From assembly GCA_964573885.1 (NCBI GenBank), contig CAZNLL010000098.1:1-15705 (forward strand): DNA of 15,705 nucleotides. The letters are read 5' to 3'. A program made the position numbers and the translations under genes. This DNA is from CAZNLL01 sp964573885. Lineage in GTDB: Bacteria > Desulfobacterota > DSM-4660 > Desulfatiglandales > Desulfatiglandaceae. A model generated the notes under the pieces. It was not told the origin of the DNA, ran no database searches, and saw only the letters and a list, made by a program, of their open reading frames with translations. Position 1 is the first letter of the stretch. Each line of letters opens with the position of its first letter. Below are positions 6,619 to 14,476 of this stretch, piece by piece.

Positions 6619-7307
6619 AAATGTCAAGATATTTAGGAGGCGTGTTTGGGGTGGCCCTTGTGGGGGTGTTGCTTTTTCCCGGGAATTCCATGGTGGCTTC
6701 CCAAGAGCCTGAAAAAAAATTCTTTATTCCGGAATCCCTGGGTGGTGCAGCCCCTTCAAAGGAAAAACCGGGACCTGCCATCCCCATAAAGCAAGGAGAG
6801 GAGGTCCCGGATTGGGTGGCCCGCTGGGAGCTTGCACGGGTACTCAGCTATGCAGACAAATACGATGAGTCGATCGCAGAATACCTGAAACTCCTCAAAG
6901 AAAAGCCGGACCTCTCCGAAGCCAGGGTTGAATTGGCCAACGTCTGGTTCTGGAAGGGGAACAGAGAAAAGGCCATAGAAATTCTGGAAAAGATCCCTCC
7001 CAAGGAGGTGGATGAAGACAGCCGGCTCCTCATGGCCGAAATCTATGTGGCCAAGAAGGCCTACGAAAGGGCGGAACCCATTTACAGGGCCCACTTGCGA
7101 AAACACCCGGAAGACCTTAGGGTGCGGCTCAAATTGGCCGAGATGTTGAGCTGGGTCAAAAAATATGATGCCTCCCTGGAAGAGTACCAAAAAATCCTCA
7201 AGAAGAGACCGGAAGACATTCAAGTGAGGAGAAGGTATGCCTTTGTTCTTATCTGGGCGGGCAGACATGAAAAGGCGGCCAGGGAGCTCAAGAAAACCCT
7301 TGATTAG
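6615..7307 (+). CDS. Exported TPR protein
   Basis: A 230-residue protein with an N-terminal signal peptide (MKMSRYLGG then VFGVALVGVLLFPG, cleavage probably near MVAS) and about four TPR units over residues 65-230. Hallmarks include ARWELARVLSYADKYDESI, VELANVWFWKGNREKAIEIL, LLMAEIYVAKKAYERAEPIY, LKLAEMLSWVKKYDASLEEY and YAFVLIWAGRHEKAARELKK. It is probably periplasmic. The start is fixed by a GGGGGAGG at 6603-6610 and by the ATGA overlap with the first TPR gene. Its 3' end overlaps the next gene's start at 7267 by 41 bases. The ARW-x-LARVLSY block near residue 68 reappears near residue 77 of the 974-residue protein, which suggests that the genes arose by duplication or share a partner. A lipoprotein cysteine is not visible. 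Confidence 0.87.
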   Translation: MKMSRYLGGVFGVALVGVLLFPGNSMVASQEPEKKFFIPESLGGAAPSKEKPGPAIPIKQGEEVPDWVARWELARVLSYADKYDESIAEYLKLLKEKPDLSEARVELANVWFWKGNREKAIEILEKIPPKEVDEDSRLLMAEIYVAKKAYERAEPIYRAHLRKHPEDLRVRLKLAEMLSWVKKYDASLEEYQKILKKRPEDIQVRRRYAFVLIWAGRHEKAARELKKTLD

Positions 7308-10191
7308 GGAAGCGGAACCGGGTGGGTTTTTACCGGGACGGTCCTTGGGGGTGGGTTGCCTCCTGATCGCTTTTCTGTGTTCGCTCCTCGTGAATTTTTA
7401 CCCCCCTAGAAGTCCCTGGGCCTCGAACGGTCAAGCCGGGCCTTCAGGGGTGCGGGGGATGATTGTCCCTCCCCAGGGGGCGATCACGGATTTCGAAGCC
7501 CGGTGGGCCCTGGCAAGAGTTCTGTCCTACAACAGAGACACGCTCGATGAATCCATGGGGCAGTATAGGATTCTCTGTGAACAAAGGCCTGAGAAGGCCT
7601 TGCTCCGCCTGGAAATGGCGGGAGTGCTCTTGAAAAAAGGGGCCCGCCGGGAGGCCCTGTCCGTGCTCAAAGAGCTGGCGTTAAAGTCCCCGGATGACCC
7701 CGAGATCCTTTTGACCCTGGCCGATGTAGAGGCGGGACTGGGCCATGCCCGAAAGTGCCGCGATCTTTATGTGGGTTTTCTGAAAGGACACCGGAAAGAG
7801 GAAGACGTGCTTTTGAGGTTTGCGGATCAAATGAACAGCTGGGGGGACTTCTATAAAACAGAAGCGATTTATCGCCGCTACCTGAAGGATCATCCCGGTG
7901 ATACCGGGATGTGGATGAAACTGGCCTCTCTTCTCGGGAGCTGTGAGCGATACGAAGAATCGGAAGGGATTTACAGAAAGCTGCTCTTTGAATCGCAGGA
8001 TAACCATCAGGCCCTGCTGGGACTGGCAAAGGTGAAACAAAAGGAAAAGGCCTTTGAAGCTGCAAAACAGTATGTGGACCGGTTCCTCAGGATCAGGCCC
8101 GACGATCCGGAGGGGCTTCTCCTGAAGGCGGAGATCGCATTCCTGGACAAACAATATGACCGGGCCCTGGAGATATACACAAAACTGGCCGGGGTTTCCT
8201 CTCCTTCGGGCCAGGCCTTGGTGGGCATGGGCAAGGTAAGGCTGGAGCAGGGAGATTTGGAGGAGGCAAAGGGCTGCTTCAGGCGGGCCTTAGCCCTGGA
8301 TGCTCAAAATGTGGAGGCCCGGTTTTATGAAGCAGGCCCTGAAAGGAGGCATTCAGAGAATTTTGTGGCCGCCCTTTTAGAGGCACCGGATACCTCCGCC
8401 GCGGGGCTCGAGGATTGGGCGAGGCAATATGTATCCCAAGGGGATTACCCCATAGCCGTAAGGTTCTACGAGGCCTCCCTTCAAAGGGACCCTCAATATT
8501 TTCCGTCCCAGATAGGCCTTGCGGAGGCCCTGGCCATCGATCACCAGTATGACCGGGCCGTTGACCATTTTAAGGACCTGGCCGGGGTGTTTCCGGGCAA
8601 CCGGAAGATCCTGATCGGATGGGCCAGGACGCTCGGGTGGGCCAAGCGGTATCAAGAATCCATGGGTCTTTACGATCAGATCCACGCCTTCGCCCCGGCG
8701 GACCCTGTGCCCCAAAAGGAAAAGGCCCGCACCGCCGTCTGGGCCAAACGCATGAACCTGGCGCTCCGGACCTATGATCAACTGCTTGAACCCCCTGTGG
8801 ACGAAAGTCTCGCAACGGCCCTGCCCCCGATCATAAGGGGCTCAGAAAACGATGTGCTCGGGCAAAAGGCCTCAAAATTGTCGAAACGGGCGGAAAAGGG
8901 ATCATTATATGAGGGCTATGAGGCCTTTTCAGAAGACTTCGAGGCTGTAAAGACCGCTCTTCCCCCGGCTGCGAAGCGGCGGATTGAGGGGGAACTGATC
9001 CGGTTGCTGCCGGTCTACGCCCTCCAAAAAGGGGTTTTCCTGGAAAAAAGGGCCAAGCATCTTGCATGGAACACCCGTTTTACCCGGGCGCTGAAGGGCT
9101 ACAAGGAGCTCACGCGCTTTGCCCCCGGCAACCAGGAGGCCCTGTGGGATTATGCCCAGGTGCAATGCGCCCTGGGTTTGTGCGACCGGGAGGCCACGAC
9201 TTATAGAAAACTCCTGGATGTGGACAAACAGCACCGCCTGGCCAGAAGGGCCTTGAAGAGGGTGGAAATCCGGCGGAATCCATCCATTGAGCCGGAGTAT
9301 TCCTTCTGGAGTGAGCGGGGAAGGGACGGCCTTACCGATATAGACAGGCACCGGTTTGATCTCACCCTGGATGTGCCCGTGTATTGCCGATTCCATCTCC
9401 GACTTACGGGCCATCACTGGGGCGAACGTCCAAGCTACACAAAGGAGTCCTATGGGGCCGATGGTTTTACGCTGGCCCTGAATGCGGTCCTCAACCCCTA
9501 TGTCAAAGGCGAGGCGGGATGGACCAAAAAAGTTTACAGGGATGACGGGTTCGACAACCAGGACACGGGATATGTCCACGTGTCAGCGAATTTTTGGGAC
9601 TACGCACAGGTGGGGGCAGGCTACGACCAGACCAATGAACTCTACAACTATTTCGGCATCGAGCAGGGAATCCAGGCGGATGCCTGGTGGATGTCCATCG
9701 CAGTCCCGGTCACCCGGAAGCTGGAGGTTCAGGGCAAGGCCCGCTATCTCTCCTACAATGACGACAATTCAGGTCAACATTACCTGCTTGAGGCGGGATA
9801 TGCCCTTACGGATCACCCCAGGCTGTTCAAGGTGGCCGCTTTCACCGAGCACCGGGATACAAGGAAGCAGGATATCTACCGGTATACCGGGGGCCGGCTC
9901 GTGGATATCACCCACCCTTATTGGACGCCGGATGATTATTACGGCGGGGGCCTTCGCTTTGAATGGCACCACGATCTTTCCCGCTTCTTTTTCTGCGGCA
10001 GTGAAAAGAATGATTACAGTTTGAAGCTGGCACTGGGTGCGGACACGGAACACAACCCATCCCTTCAATTGACCGGGGACTGGCATTACGACTTCTTGGA
10101 CCACTGGACCTTCAAGATCGAGGGATTGATCCACCGGTCAGAGCTCTGGGATGCGGAAGGTGTGTGGATAAAACTTAGATACCGGTTTTAA
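7267..10191 (+). CDS. TPR plus outer-membrane beta-barrel exporter (BcsC/PgaA-like architecture)
   Basis: A 974-residue protein, if started at ATG 7267 (an in-frame ATG lies at 7237). It has a hydrophobic export segment (about 27-47, LGVGCLLIAFLCSLLVNF), a long TPR superhelix (about 75-508), a stretch of about 70 residues without clear TPR pattern (508-580), and more TPR-like helices to about 670. The C-terminal 300 residues (about 673-974) are a barrel: alternating hydrophobic/aromatic strands, many Tyr and Trp, the turn YWTPDDYYGGG, and a terminal Phe after WIKLRYRF, the outer-membrane insertion signature. This layout is that of BcsC and PgaA, which export cellulose and poly-N-acetylglucosamine, and length is in the range of those proteins. 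It most likely forms the outer-membrane pore for the polymer made by the downstream glycosyltransferase. Identity with either family is not claimed. Confidence 0.85.
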   Translation: MKRRPGSSRKPLIREAEPGGFLPGRSLGVGCLLIAFLCSLLVNFYPPRSPWASNGQAGPSGVRGMIVPPQGAITDFEARWALARVLSYNRDTLDESMGQYRILCEQRPEKALLRLEMAGVLLKKGARREALSVLKELALKSPDDPEILLTLADVEAGLGHARKCRDLYVGFLKGHRKEEDVLLRFADQMNSWGDFYKTEAIYRRYLKDHPGDTGMWMKLASLLGSCERYEESEGIYRKLLFESQDNHQALLGLAKVKQKEKAFEAAKQYVDRFLRIRPDDPEGLLLKAEIAFLDKQYDRALEIYTKLAGVSSPSGQALVGMGKVRLEQGDLEEAKGCFRRALALDAQNVEARFYEAGPERRHSENFVAALLEAPDTSAAGLEDWARQYVSQGDYPIAVRFYEASLQRDPQYFPSQIGLAEALAIDHQYDRAVDHFKDLAGVFPGNRKILIGWARTLGWAKRYQESMGLYDQIHAFAPADPVPQKEKARTAVWAKRMNLALRTYDQLLEPPVDESLATALPPIIRGSENDVLGQKASKLSKRAEKGSLYEGYEAFSEDFEAVKTALPPAAKRRIEGELIRLLPVYALQKGVFLEKRAKHLAWNTRFTRALKGYKELTRFAPGNQEALWDYAQVQCALGLCDREATTYRKLLDVDKQHRLARRALKRVEIRRNPSIEPEYSFWSERGRDGLTDIDRHRFDLTLDVPVYCRFHLRLTGHHWGERPSYTKESYGADGFTLALNAVLNPYVKGEAGWTKKVYRDDGFDNQDTGYVHVSANFWDYAQVGAGYDQTNELYNYFGIEQGIQADAWWMSIAVPVTRKLEVQGKARYLSYNDDNSGQHYLLEAGYALTDHPRLFKVAAFTEHRDTRKQDIYRYTGGRLVDITHPYWTPDDYYGGGLRFEWHHDLSRFFFCGSEKNDYSLKLALGADTEHNPSLQLTGDWHYDFLDHWTFKIEGLIHRSELWDAEGVWIKLRYRF

Positions 10192-10194
10192 GAC

Positions 10195-11835
10195 ATGGAA
10201 GACAAGAGAAAACCCAAGGCTGCGAGGAATGTGATCCTCCTGCTGCCCGTTCTTTGCATCATCCTCGCCGTGCTTTATCTCATGGTGAGGACCGTCCTGT
10301 TTATCATCCTGGATTACTTTTGGTACGAAAAGCTGGTGGCGTTTATGCTCCTTTTCGCTGAATCATTTATCCTGATCCACGGGATCGGCTATTTCCTGGA
10401 GATCTTCCACGTCCTGGGCCATGGAAAAGCGACGGTGGAGGAAACCGTCTCCCGGTCCGCCCCGGGGGAGCATCCGCCCGTGGCCATCATTGTATCCTCC
10501 TTCAAGGAGCCCCTGGGCGTGGTGGAGGAGACGGTCACGGCCTTTTATAACCTGACCTATCCCAACAAGCACATCTATTTTCTGGATGACACCCGCTATG
10601 ACCTCCCGGGGCAGGATCTCCAGGAAATGGCGGAATACAGGCGATCGATCGACGATATGTGCAAGAGGATTGGGGTCAACCTGTTCCGCCGCAGGTGGCA
10701 TGGGGCCAAGGCGGGGATGATCAACGACTTTCTGGATTTTCTTGAAGGCAACATGCGAGAGGGATTTGAATTCACGAATTTTTCGGGGAAGAAGCCCGCT
10801 GAAGCAATCAAGTATATCGTGGTATTTGATGCCGATCAAAACCCCCTGCCCGACTTCGTAAAACCGCTGGTTGAAAGGATGGAAGCGGATCCCGGACTGG
10901 CCTTTATCCAGACCCCCCAATACTACACCAATTTCGAGACCAACCGGATCGCCCGCGCCGCCGGGCTTCAGCAGGCCGTGTTTTACGAATACATCTGTGA
11001 GGGAAAGAGCCTTTCCGATGCCATGTTTTGCTGTGGAACCAATGTCATTTTCAGACGGAAGGCGCTCATGGATGTGGGGGGATTTGACGAGAGTTCCGTC
11101 ACAGAAGATTTCGCCACCTCTCTCAAGTTTCACATCAAGGGCTGGGGTTCCGCCTATTTGGGCAAGGTCCTGGCATTCGGGATGGGGCCTGAGGATCTGG
11201 GCGGTTACTTCAGGCAGCAGTTCCGGTGGGCCCTGGGCACGGTGGGCCTTTTGCGCAATGTCTTCGGCCATTTTCTGCGTTACCCCAGGACTCTGGCTGC
11301 CGTGAAGTGGTGGGAGTATTTCCTTTCAAGCACCCACTATTTGATCGGTCTGGTTTTTTTCATTATGGTGGTCTGCCCCCTGCTGTACCTTTTTTTGAAC
11401 GTCCCGAGTTTTTTCGCCAGACCCGAGATATACGCCCTTTTCTTTATCCCCTATTTTACCCTCACTATAAGCATCTTTTTCTGGACCCTCAAAGAAAGGC
11501 AGTATGCCGTTAAGGACATCGTTCTGGGGCAGCTTTTGCTGGCCATTACATTCCCTGTTTATATTCGGGCCTCCATACTGGCCCTTTTGGGGGTAAGGGG
11601 GAAATTCGGGATCACCCCGAAAGGAGGCAGCATGGCCCTGCCCCTTCGATCCCTATGGATACAGCTTTCCCTGGCCACGCTCAATTTTGCGGCCATTGTA
11701 TGGGGTATTAACAGGATTGTTTATGCCCAGGGGCCATTGTGGGCCATCGTGGTGAACATGATCTGGTGTGCATACCATTTCACCATATTGTGTTTTGTGT
11801 TTTATTTTAACAATCCGGAAGCGTCGTCAGCATGA
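10195..11835 (+). CDS. Processive family 2 glycosyltransferase (cellulose-synthase-like)
   Basis: A 546-residue inner-membrane polysaccharide synthase. Two N-terminal membrane helices (about 13-70) are followed by a GT2 domain with Asp131-Asp132 (FLDDTR, nucleotide-sugar binding), Asp212-Ala-Asp214 (DAD, metal), Thr303-Glu304-Asp305 (TED, catalytic base) and Gln341-x-x-Arg344-Trp345 (QQFRW, acceptor-chain binding). Then come about five membrane helices (370-540). Between the helices, residues 471-477 read FGITPKG, matching the FxVTxKG gating loop of BcsA, which is controlled by a PilZ domain in that enzyme. No PilZ domain follows here. It starts 3 bases after the exporter gene and overlaps the glycosidase gene by ATGA, so it is in one operon. 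It should extend and translocate a beta-linked chain; the sugar is not determined by sequence. Confidence 0.93.
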   Translation: MEDKRKPKAARNVILLLPVLCIILAVLYLMVRTVLFIILDYFWYEKLVAFMLLFAESFILIHGIGYFLEIFHVLGHGKATVEETVSRSAPGEHPPVAIIVSSFKEPLGVVEETVTAFYNLTYPNKHIYFLDDTRYDLPGQDLQEMAEYRRSIDDMCKRIGVNLFRRRWHGAKAGMINDFLDFLEGNMREGFEFTNFSGKKPAEAIKYIVVFDADQNPLPDFVKPLVERMEADPGLAFIQTPQYYTNFETNRIARAAGLQQAVFYEYICEGKSLSDAMFCCGTNVIFRRKALMDVGGFDESSVTEDFATSLKFHIKGWGSAYLGKVLAFGMGPEDLGGYFRQQFRWALGTVGLLRNVFGHFLRYPRTLAAVKWWEYFLSSTHYLIGLVFFIMVVCPLLYLFLNVPSFFARPEIYALFFIPYFTLTISIFFWTLKERQYAVKDIVLGQLLLAITFPVYIRASILALLGVRGKFGITPKGGSMALPLRSLWIQLSLATLNFAAIVWGINRIVYAQGPLWAIVVNMIWCAYHFTILCFVFYFNNPEASSA

Positions 11836-12944
11836 GCCGGGGGGCATCATCCCGTGGAAAGGGTTCAGCCATCATGACAAAGAGAAAAAGGTGGTTCCTG
11901 ATTTTCTCCTTCTTTGTTGCCTTTTATATCCTTTGCCTGGTGCCCCTTCAGGCGGGCGCGGTTGAGCCGGCTGAAAGCCGGCCTTTCTTTGGCGTGGCCC
12001 TTGATGGATATCCCTTGACGGCGTTTCGGTTGCAGGCCGTGGCGGAAGAGTTGGGCCTGGAACCGGAAATTATCACCTTTTTTCTTCAGTGGCCCCCAAG
12101 GGGGCACCTGGAGGCCGGGCTGTTTCCTGGAGAAAGCCTGGAGGTTATCTGGAGGCGAGGAGCCATACCCTGTGTGACCTGGGAGCCCATGTATTATCAG
12201 GACGGGGAGGAAATTACCGCCCACTGGACCTGGATTCTGGGAGGAGATTATGATCCATACCTCATTTCCTTTGCAAGTCAGGCCAGGGCGTGGGGAAAGC
12301 CCTTTATTCTCCGCCTGGCCCATGAAATGAACATCCGGCGCTACCATTGGGGGACGAGCAAGGAGGCCTTTGGCCCTGAAAGCCCTTATATCTACAGGCG
12401 CATATATCAATACATCGTCAAGCTCTTCAAAAAGGCCCACGCAAACAATGTCTTATGGGCCTTTTGCCCCAATGCCGAATCGGTTCCCAACCCCTTGTAC
12501 GACCCCGGGGCATCGTGGAACCGTGCCCGGAATTATTATCCGGGGGATGCCTACGTGGACATTCTGGGGATGGACGGCTATAATTGGGGGAATAGCTTTA
12601 CCAAAGAGGTGCATGGATGGGACAGCCGGTGGAAAAGCTTCCGGGAGATATTTGAACCCATCTACCGCGAGTTGCGGCGGCAGGCCCATGAAAAGCCGCT
12701 TTTTGTTTTTGAGACATCAACCGTCCGGGAGGGCGGGGACCGGGAGAGGTGGATCAAAGAGGCCTTTGAAACCTGTAAGCAGTGGCGGATAAACGGGTGG
12801 GTCTGGTTTCAGGCCAGTAAAGAACAGGACTGGCGTCTGCACAAGGGGGAAGCAAGCCTGCTCGGCGTGAGACCGCGAGCGCGGGGCATTCCCAGACCCC
12901 AGGAATGGATTCAAGGACAGGTAAAATGGACCGAGAAACACTGA
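11832..12944 (+). CDS. Exported GH26-like glycoside hydrolase
   Basis: A 370-residue protein from ATG 11832 (ATGA overlap with the synthase gene), or 356 residues if the in-frame ATG 11874 is used. The latter gives a cleaner signal peptide (KRKRWFLIFSFFVAFYILCL, cleavage near QAGA). The mature part is a TIM-barrel-like domain with RLAHEMNIRRYHWG, which has the HEMN motif of GH26, Glu165 being the probable acid/base. Near FVFETST, Glu294 (numbered from 11832) is the probable nucleophile. The about 129-residue separation is compatible with the family. GH26 enzymes mainly cut beta-1,4-mannan, others cut lichenan or beta-1,3-xylan. In a synthase operon such an enzyme typically trims or frees the chain in the periplasm or outside, as BcsZ does for cellulose. 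Its 3' end overlaps the next gene. Specificity cannot be read from sequence. Confidence 0.83.
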   Translation: MSRGASSRGKGSAIMTKRKRWFLIFSFFVAFYILCLVPLQAGAVEPAESRPFFGVALDGYPLTAFRLQAVAEELGLEPEIITFFLQWPPRGHLEAGLFPGESLEVIWRRGAIPCVTWEPMYYQDGEEITAHWTWILGGDYDPYLISFASQARAWGKPFILRLAHEMNIRRYHWGTSKEAFGPESPYIYRRIYQYIVKLFKKAHANNVLWAFCPNAESVPNPLYDPGASWNRARNYYPGDAYVDILGMDGYNWGNSFTKEVHGWDSRWKSFREIFEPIYRELRRQAHEKPLFVFETSTVREGGDRERWIKEAFETCKQWRINGWVWFQASKEQDWRLHKGEASLLGVRPRARGIPRPQEWIQGQVKWTEKH

Positions 12945-13162
12945 TTGAACATCTTAAGGAGGCGGTAAGGAGGGAGGAAAGCGCCACTCAAATCTATTTG
13001 AAGCACCTTTCTGCGATCATCTCCAGGAGTGGAATACCTGCCGAGCAGATTTCAAGCATTCAGAAGTCGTTAAAATATCTTATTGATTCCAACAAGGAGC
13101 ATAAGGCCTACTTGCTTTCGCTCATTGAACGGATCAAGGGAGAAGGGATCGATGTTTACTAA
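12926..13162 (+). CDS. Half-ferritin-like two-helix protein, first of a pair
   Basis: A 78-residue protein starting at ATG 12926, preceded by AGGACAGG and overlapping the end of the glycosidase gene by 19 bases. It is made of two long helices (about 3-33 and 38-73), the pattern of half of a ferritin or rubrerythrin four-helix bundle. Helix 1 carries Glu17 and Glu18, and helix 2 carries His59 in KEHKAYL. The residue three before that His, where ExxH metal ligands usually have Glu, is Asn56, so the iron site looks degenerate. A dimer with the next gene product could rebuild a four-helix bundle. Assignment to the ferritin-like superfamily is from pattern only, and an unrelated helical hairpin is possible. 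Confidence 0.6.
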   Translation: MDRETLIEHLKEAVRREESATQIYLKHLSAIISRSGIPAEQISSIQKSLKYLIDSNKEHKAYLLSLIERIKGEGIDVY

Positions 13163-13346
13163 GGAGGATTTCCTGGATTACTTTGACCAAATCCTGGAGA
13201 TGGAAAGGGAAATGAAAGAGGCCTTTGTGGACCTGGAAAAGAGGGTGCAACACCCGGAGTACAAGAAGATCTTTGCCGATTTCGCCGAGGAGGAAAGGGG
13301 CCACGAGGCCCTGGTTGAAAAGATGAAGGAGCCTTTCAAAAAATAG
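13152..13346 (+). CDS. Half-ferritin-like two-helix protein, second of a pair
   Basis: A 64-residue protein from ATG 13152, which overlaps the preceding gene by 11 bases, with GAGAAGGG just upstream. The longer reading from 13083 would lie almost fully inside the previous gene, so it is rejected. Helix 1 (about 4-32) has EMEREMKEAF, with Glu18, Glu20 and Glu23 on it. Helix 2 (about 36-58) has EEERGHEALV, giving an intact ExxH pair at Glu48 and His51. These are the ligand positions used in rubrerythrin-type di-iron sites, but one helix pair supplies only half a bundle, so dimerisation or pairing with the upstream protein would be needed. The terminator at 13501 lies 155 bases downstream. Metal binding is inferred. 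Confidence 0.65.
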   Translation: MFTKEDFLDYFDQILEMEREMKEAFVDLEKRVQHPEYKKIFADFAEEERGHEALVEKMKEPFKK

Positions 13347-13500
13347 GCCGCGACCATCTCGCCTCACCCCCGTTACAGCCCCAGGGATCCCCCCTTTTGA
13401 TCAAAACCGGGAGATCCTCGCCCATGCTCTGATTCGGTAATCTCCAGGGTACGTCTACCAGATGTTTCAGGTGAAAGAGATACCAGAAAATAAAAAACAG

Positions 13501-13527
13501 GGTCTACACATTTGATAGACCTTTTTT
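13501..13527 (+). terminator. Bidirectional rho-independent terminator
   Basis: GGTCTA (13501-13506) and TAGACC (13516-13521) form a perfect 6-bp stem with a 9-base loop, followed by six T residues (13522-13527). On the reverse strand the same stem is followed by CTGTTTTTTATTT, so it can also end the convergent reverse gene at 13538. It separates the forward exopolysaccharide/ferritin-like operon from the reverse membrane protein gene. Confidence 0.85.
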
Positions 13528-13537
13528 GCTCTTTCTT

Positions 13538-14458
13538 TCAATGGGCCCGTGCCTGCGGCCTGGGCATGACAAACCATACCACTGCAAGGAAAGAAAGGTT
13601 AATGACAATTCCGTGGGGTATGAATCCGTATATTGCATTGATGACAAGTAATGCCAGGTATGCGGCAACGATCACCCATCCCCACGTGCCTATGCGGCGG
13701 CCAATAAGGCTTTGGGCCATGCCGTCGGCCTGGTCTTTGTAATAAGTCAAAGGCCCCGTGACCACATCGAGAACGATCCTATGACTGGGGCGGGTGGGCA
13801 CCGGGATGAGAAGAAGGAGTTGCACCATGTTGGAAAAAAATACCAGAACAACCCCGCCTGCAAGAAAAACGTAAACGAAGAGCTCCATTGAAAAGCCGTC
13901 CCCTCGATATATTGAGGCCAGGTCTTCCAGGGACCATTGACAACCGAGCATCACGCACAAGGTAATGAGATACCAGGTATAGCACAAACCCCTCAACGCC
14001 TTGTATTTGAGCATTCCCAAAAGAGATGCGAGGATGACCAGAATACCTGGTATCATCCCTCCCACCATGACCGAGACAGGAACGTCCACCCCGGAAGACC
14101 GGGCGCTCACATAAAGCACATAATAGAGAAGGATCGTATAAAAGAGAAGAACCCCGATGTTGATCGAGGGCAAGAGCAATTTATGGAAGACGAAGGGAAA
14201 AAGGACGGCGTAAAAGACAGACCAGCAGAGGGGTGTTGCAAAACCCCTGTCTGCAGGTTCTGGAATAAACCATGCAGGGATGACGCAGACGGCCATCACG
14301 ATGACTGCCCAGAACACCTGTTTTAGGGTTCGAAGGCTGAAAAGGCTTTGGACGAGGACCCCGGCACAAAAAACATAAAGAACCGTATATTCATTGACAA
14401 AAGATCCATTCATGGGAAGGGCCCAAAACATCTTTGTCTTGTTTTTATAAACCTGCAA
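13538..14458 (-). CDS. Polytopic membrane protein of unknown family
   Basis: Up to 306 residues if begun at TTG 14458; in-frame ATGs at 14431 and 14413 give 297 or 291 residues. I count about nine membrane helices, for example around LYVFCAGVLVQSLFSL, WAVIVMAVCVIPAWFI, WSVFYAVLFPFVFHKLLL, GVLLFYTILLYYVLYVS, MIPGILVILASLLGML, WYLITLCVMLGCQW, LFVYVFLAGGVVLVFF and WVIVAAYLALLVINAIYGFI, with a short basic C-terminal tail. Between helices 7 and 8 there is a longer loop (VPTRPSHRIVLDVVTGPLTY) that could be cytoplasmic. No catalytic motif or family signature is recognised. The ribosome binding sites of all three candidate starts are weak, so the start is unsettled. It is monocistronic, between a bidirectional terminator and its own promoter, and is not obviously linked to its neighbours. 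Confidence 0.8.
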   Translation of the reverse strand: MQVYKNKTKMFWALPMNGSFVNEYTVLYVFCAGVLVQSLFSLRTLKQVFWAVIVMAVCVIPAWFIPEPADRGFATPLCWSVFYAVLFPFVFHKLLLPSINIGVLLFYTILLYYVLYVSARSSGVDVPVSVMVGGMIPGILVILASLLGMLKYKALRGLCYTWYLITLCVMLGCQWSLEDLASIYRGDGFSMELFVYVFLAGGVVLVFFSNMVQLLLLIPVPTRPSHRIVLDVVTGPLTYYKDQADGMAQSLIGRRIGTWGWVIVAAYLALLVINAIYGFIPHGIVINLSFLAVVWFVMPRPQARAH

Positions 14459-14476
14459 TATCTTTCAAAGGGCTTC

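Noticed and set aside
10363..11271. A 302-residue reverse open frame inside the glycosyltransferase gene
   Set aside because: The forward frame has all synthase motifs; the reverse frame has none and no start signal.
13083..13151. Longer N-terminus for the second half-ferritin gene
   Set aside because: It would lie inside the previous gene and gives a non-helical Arg/Ser-rich leader; ATG 13152 has a ribosome binding site and starts the helix.
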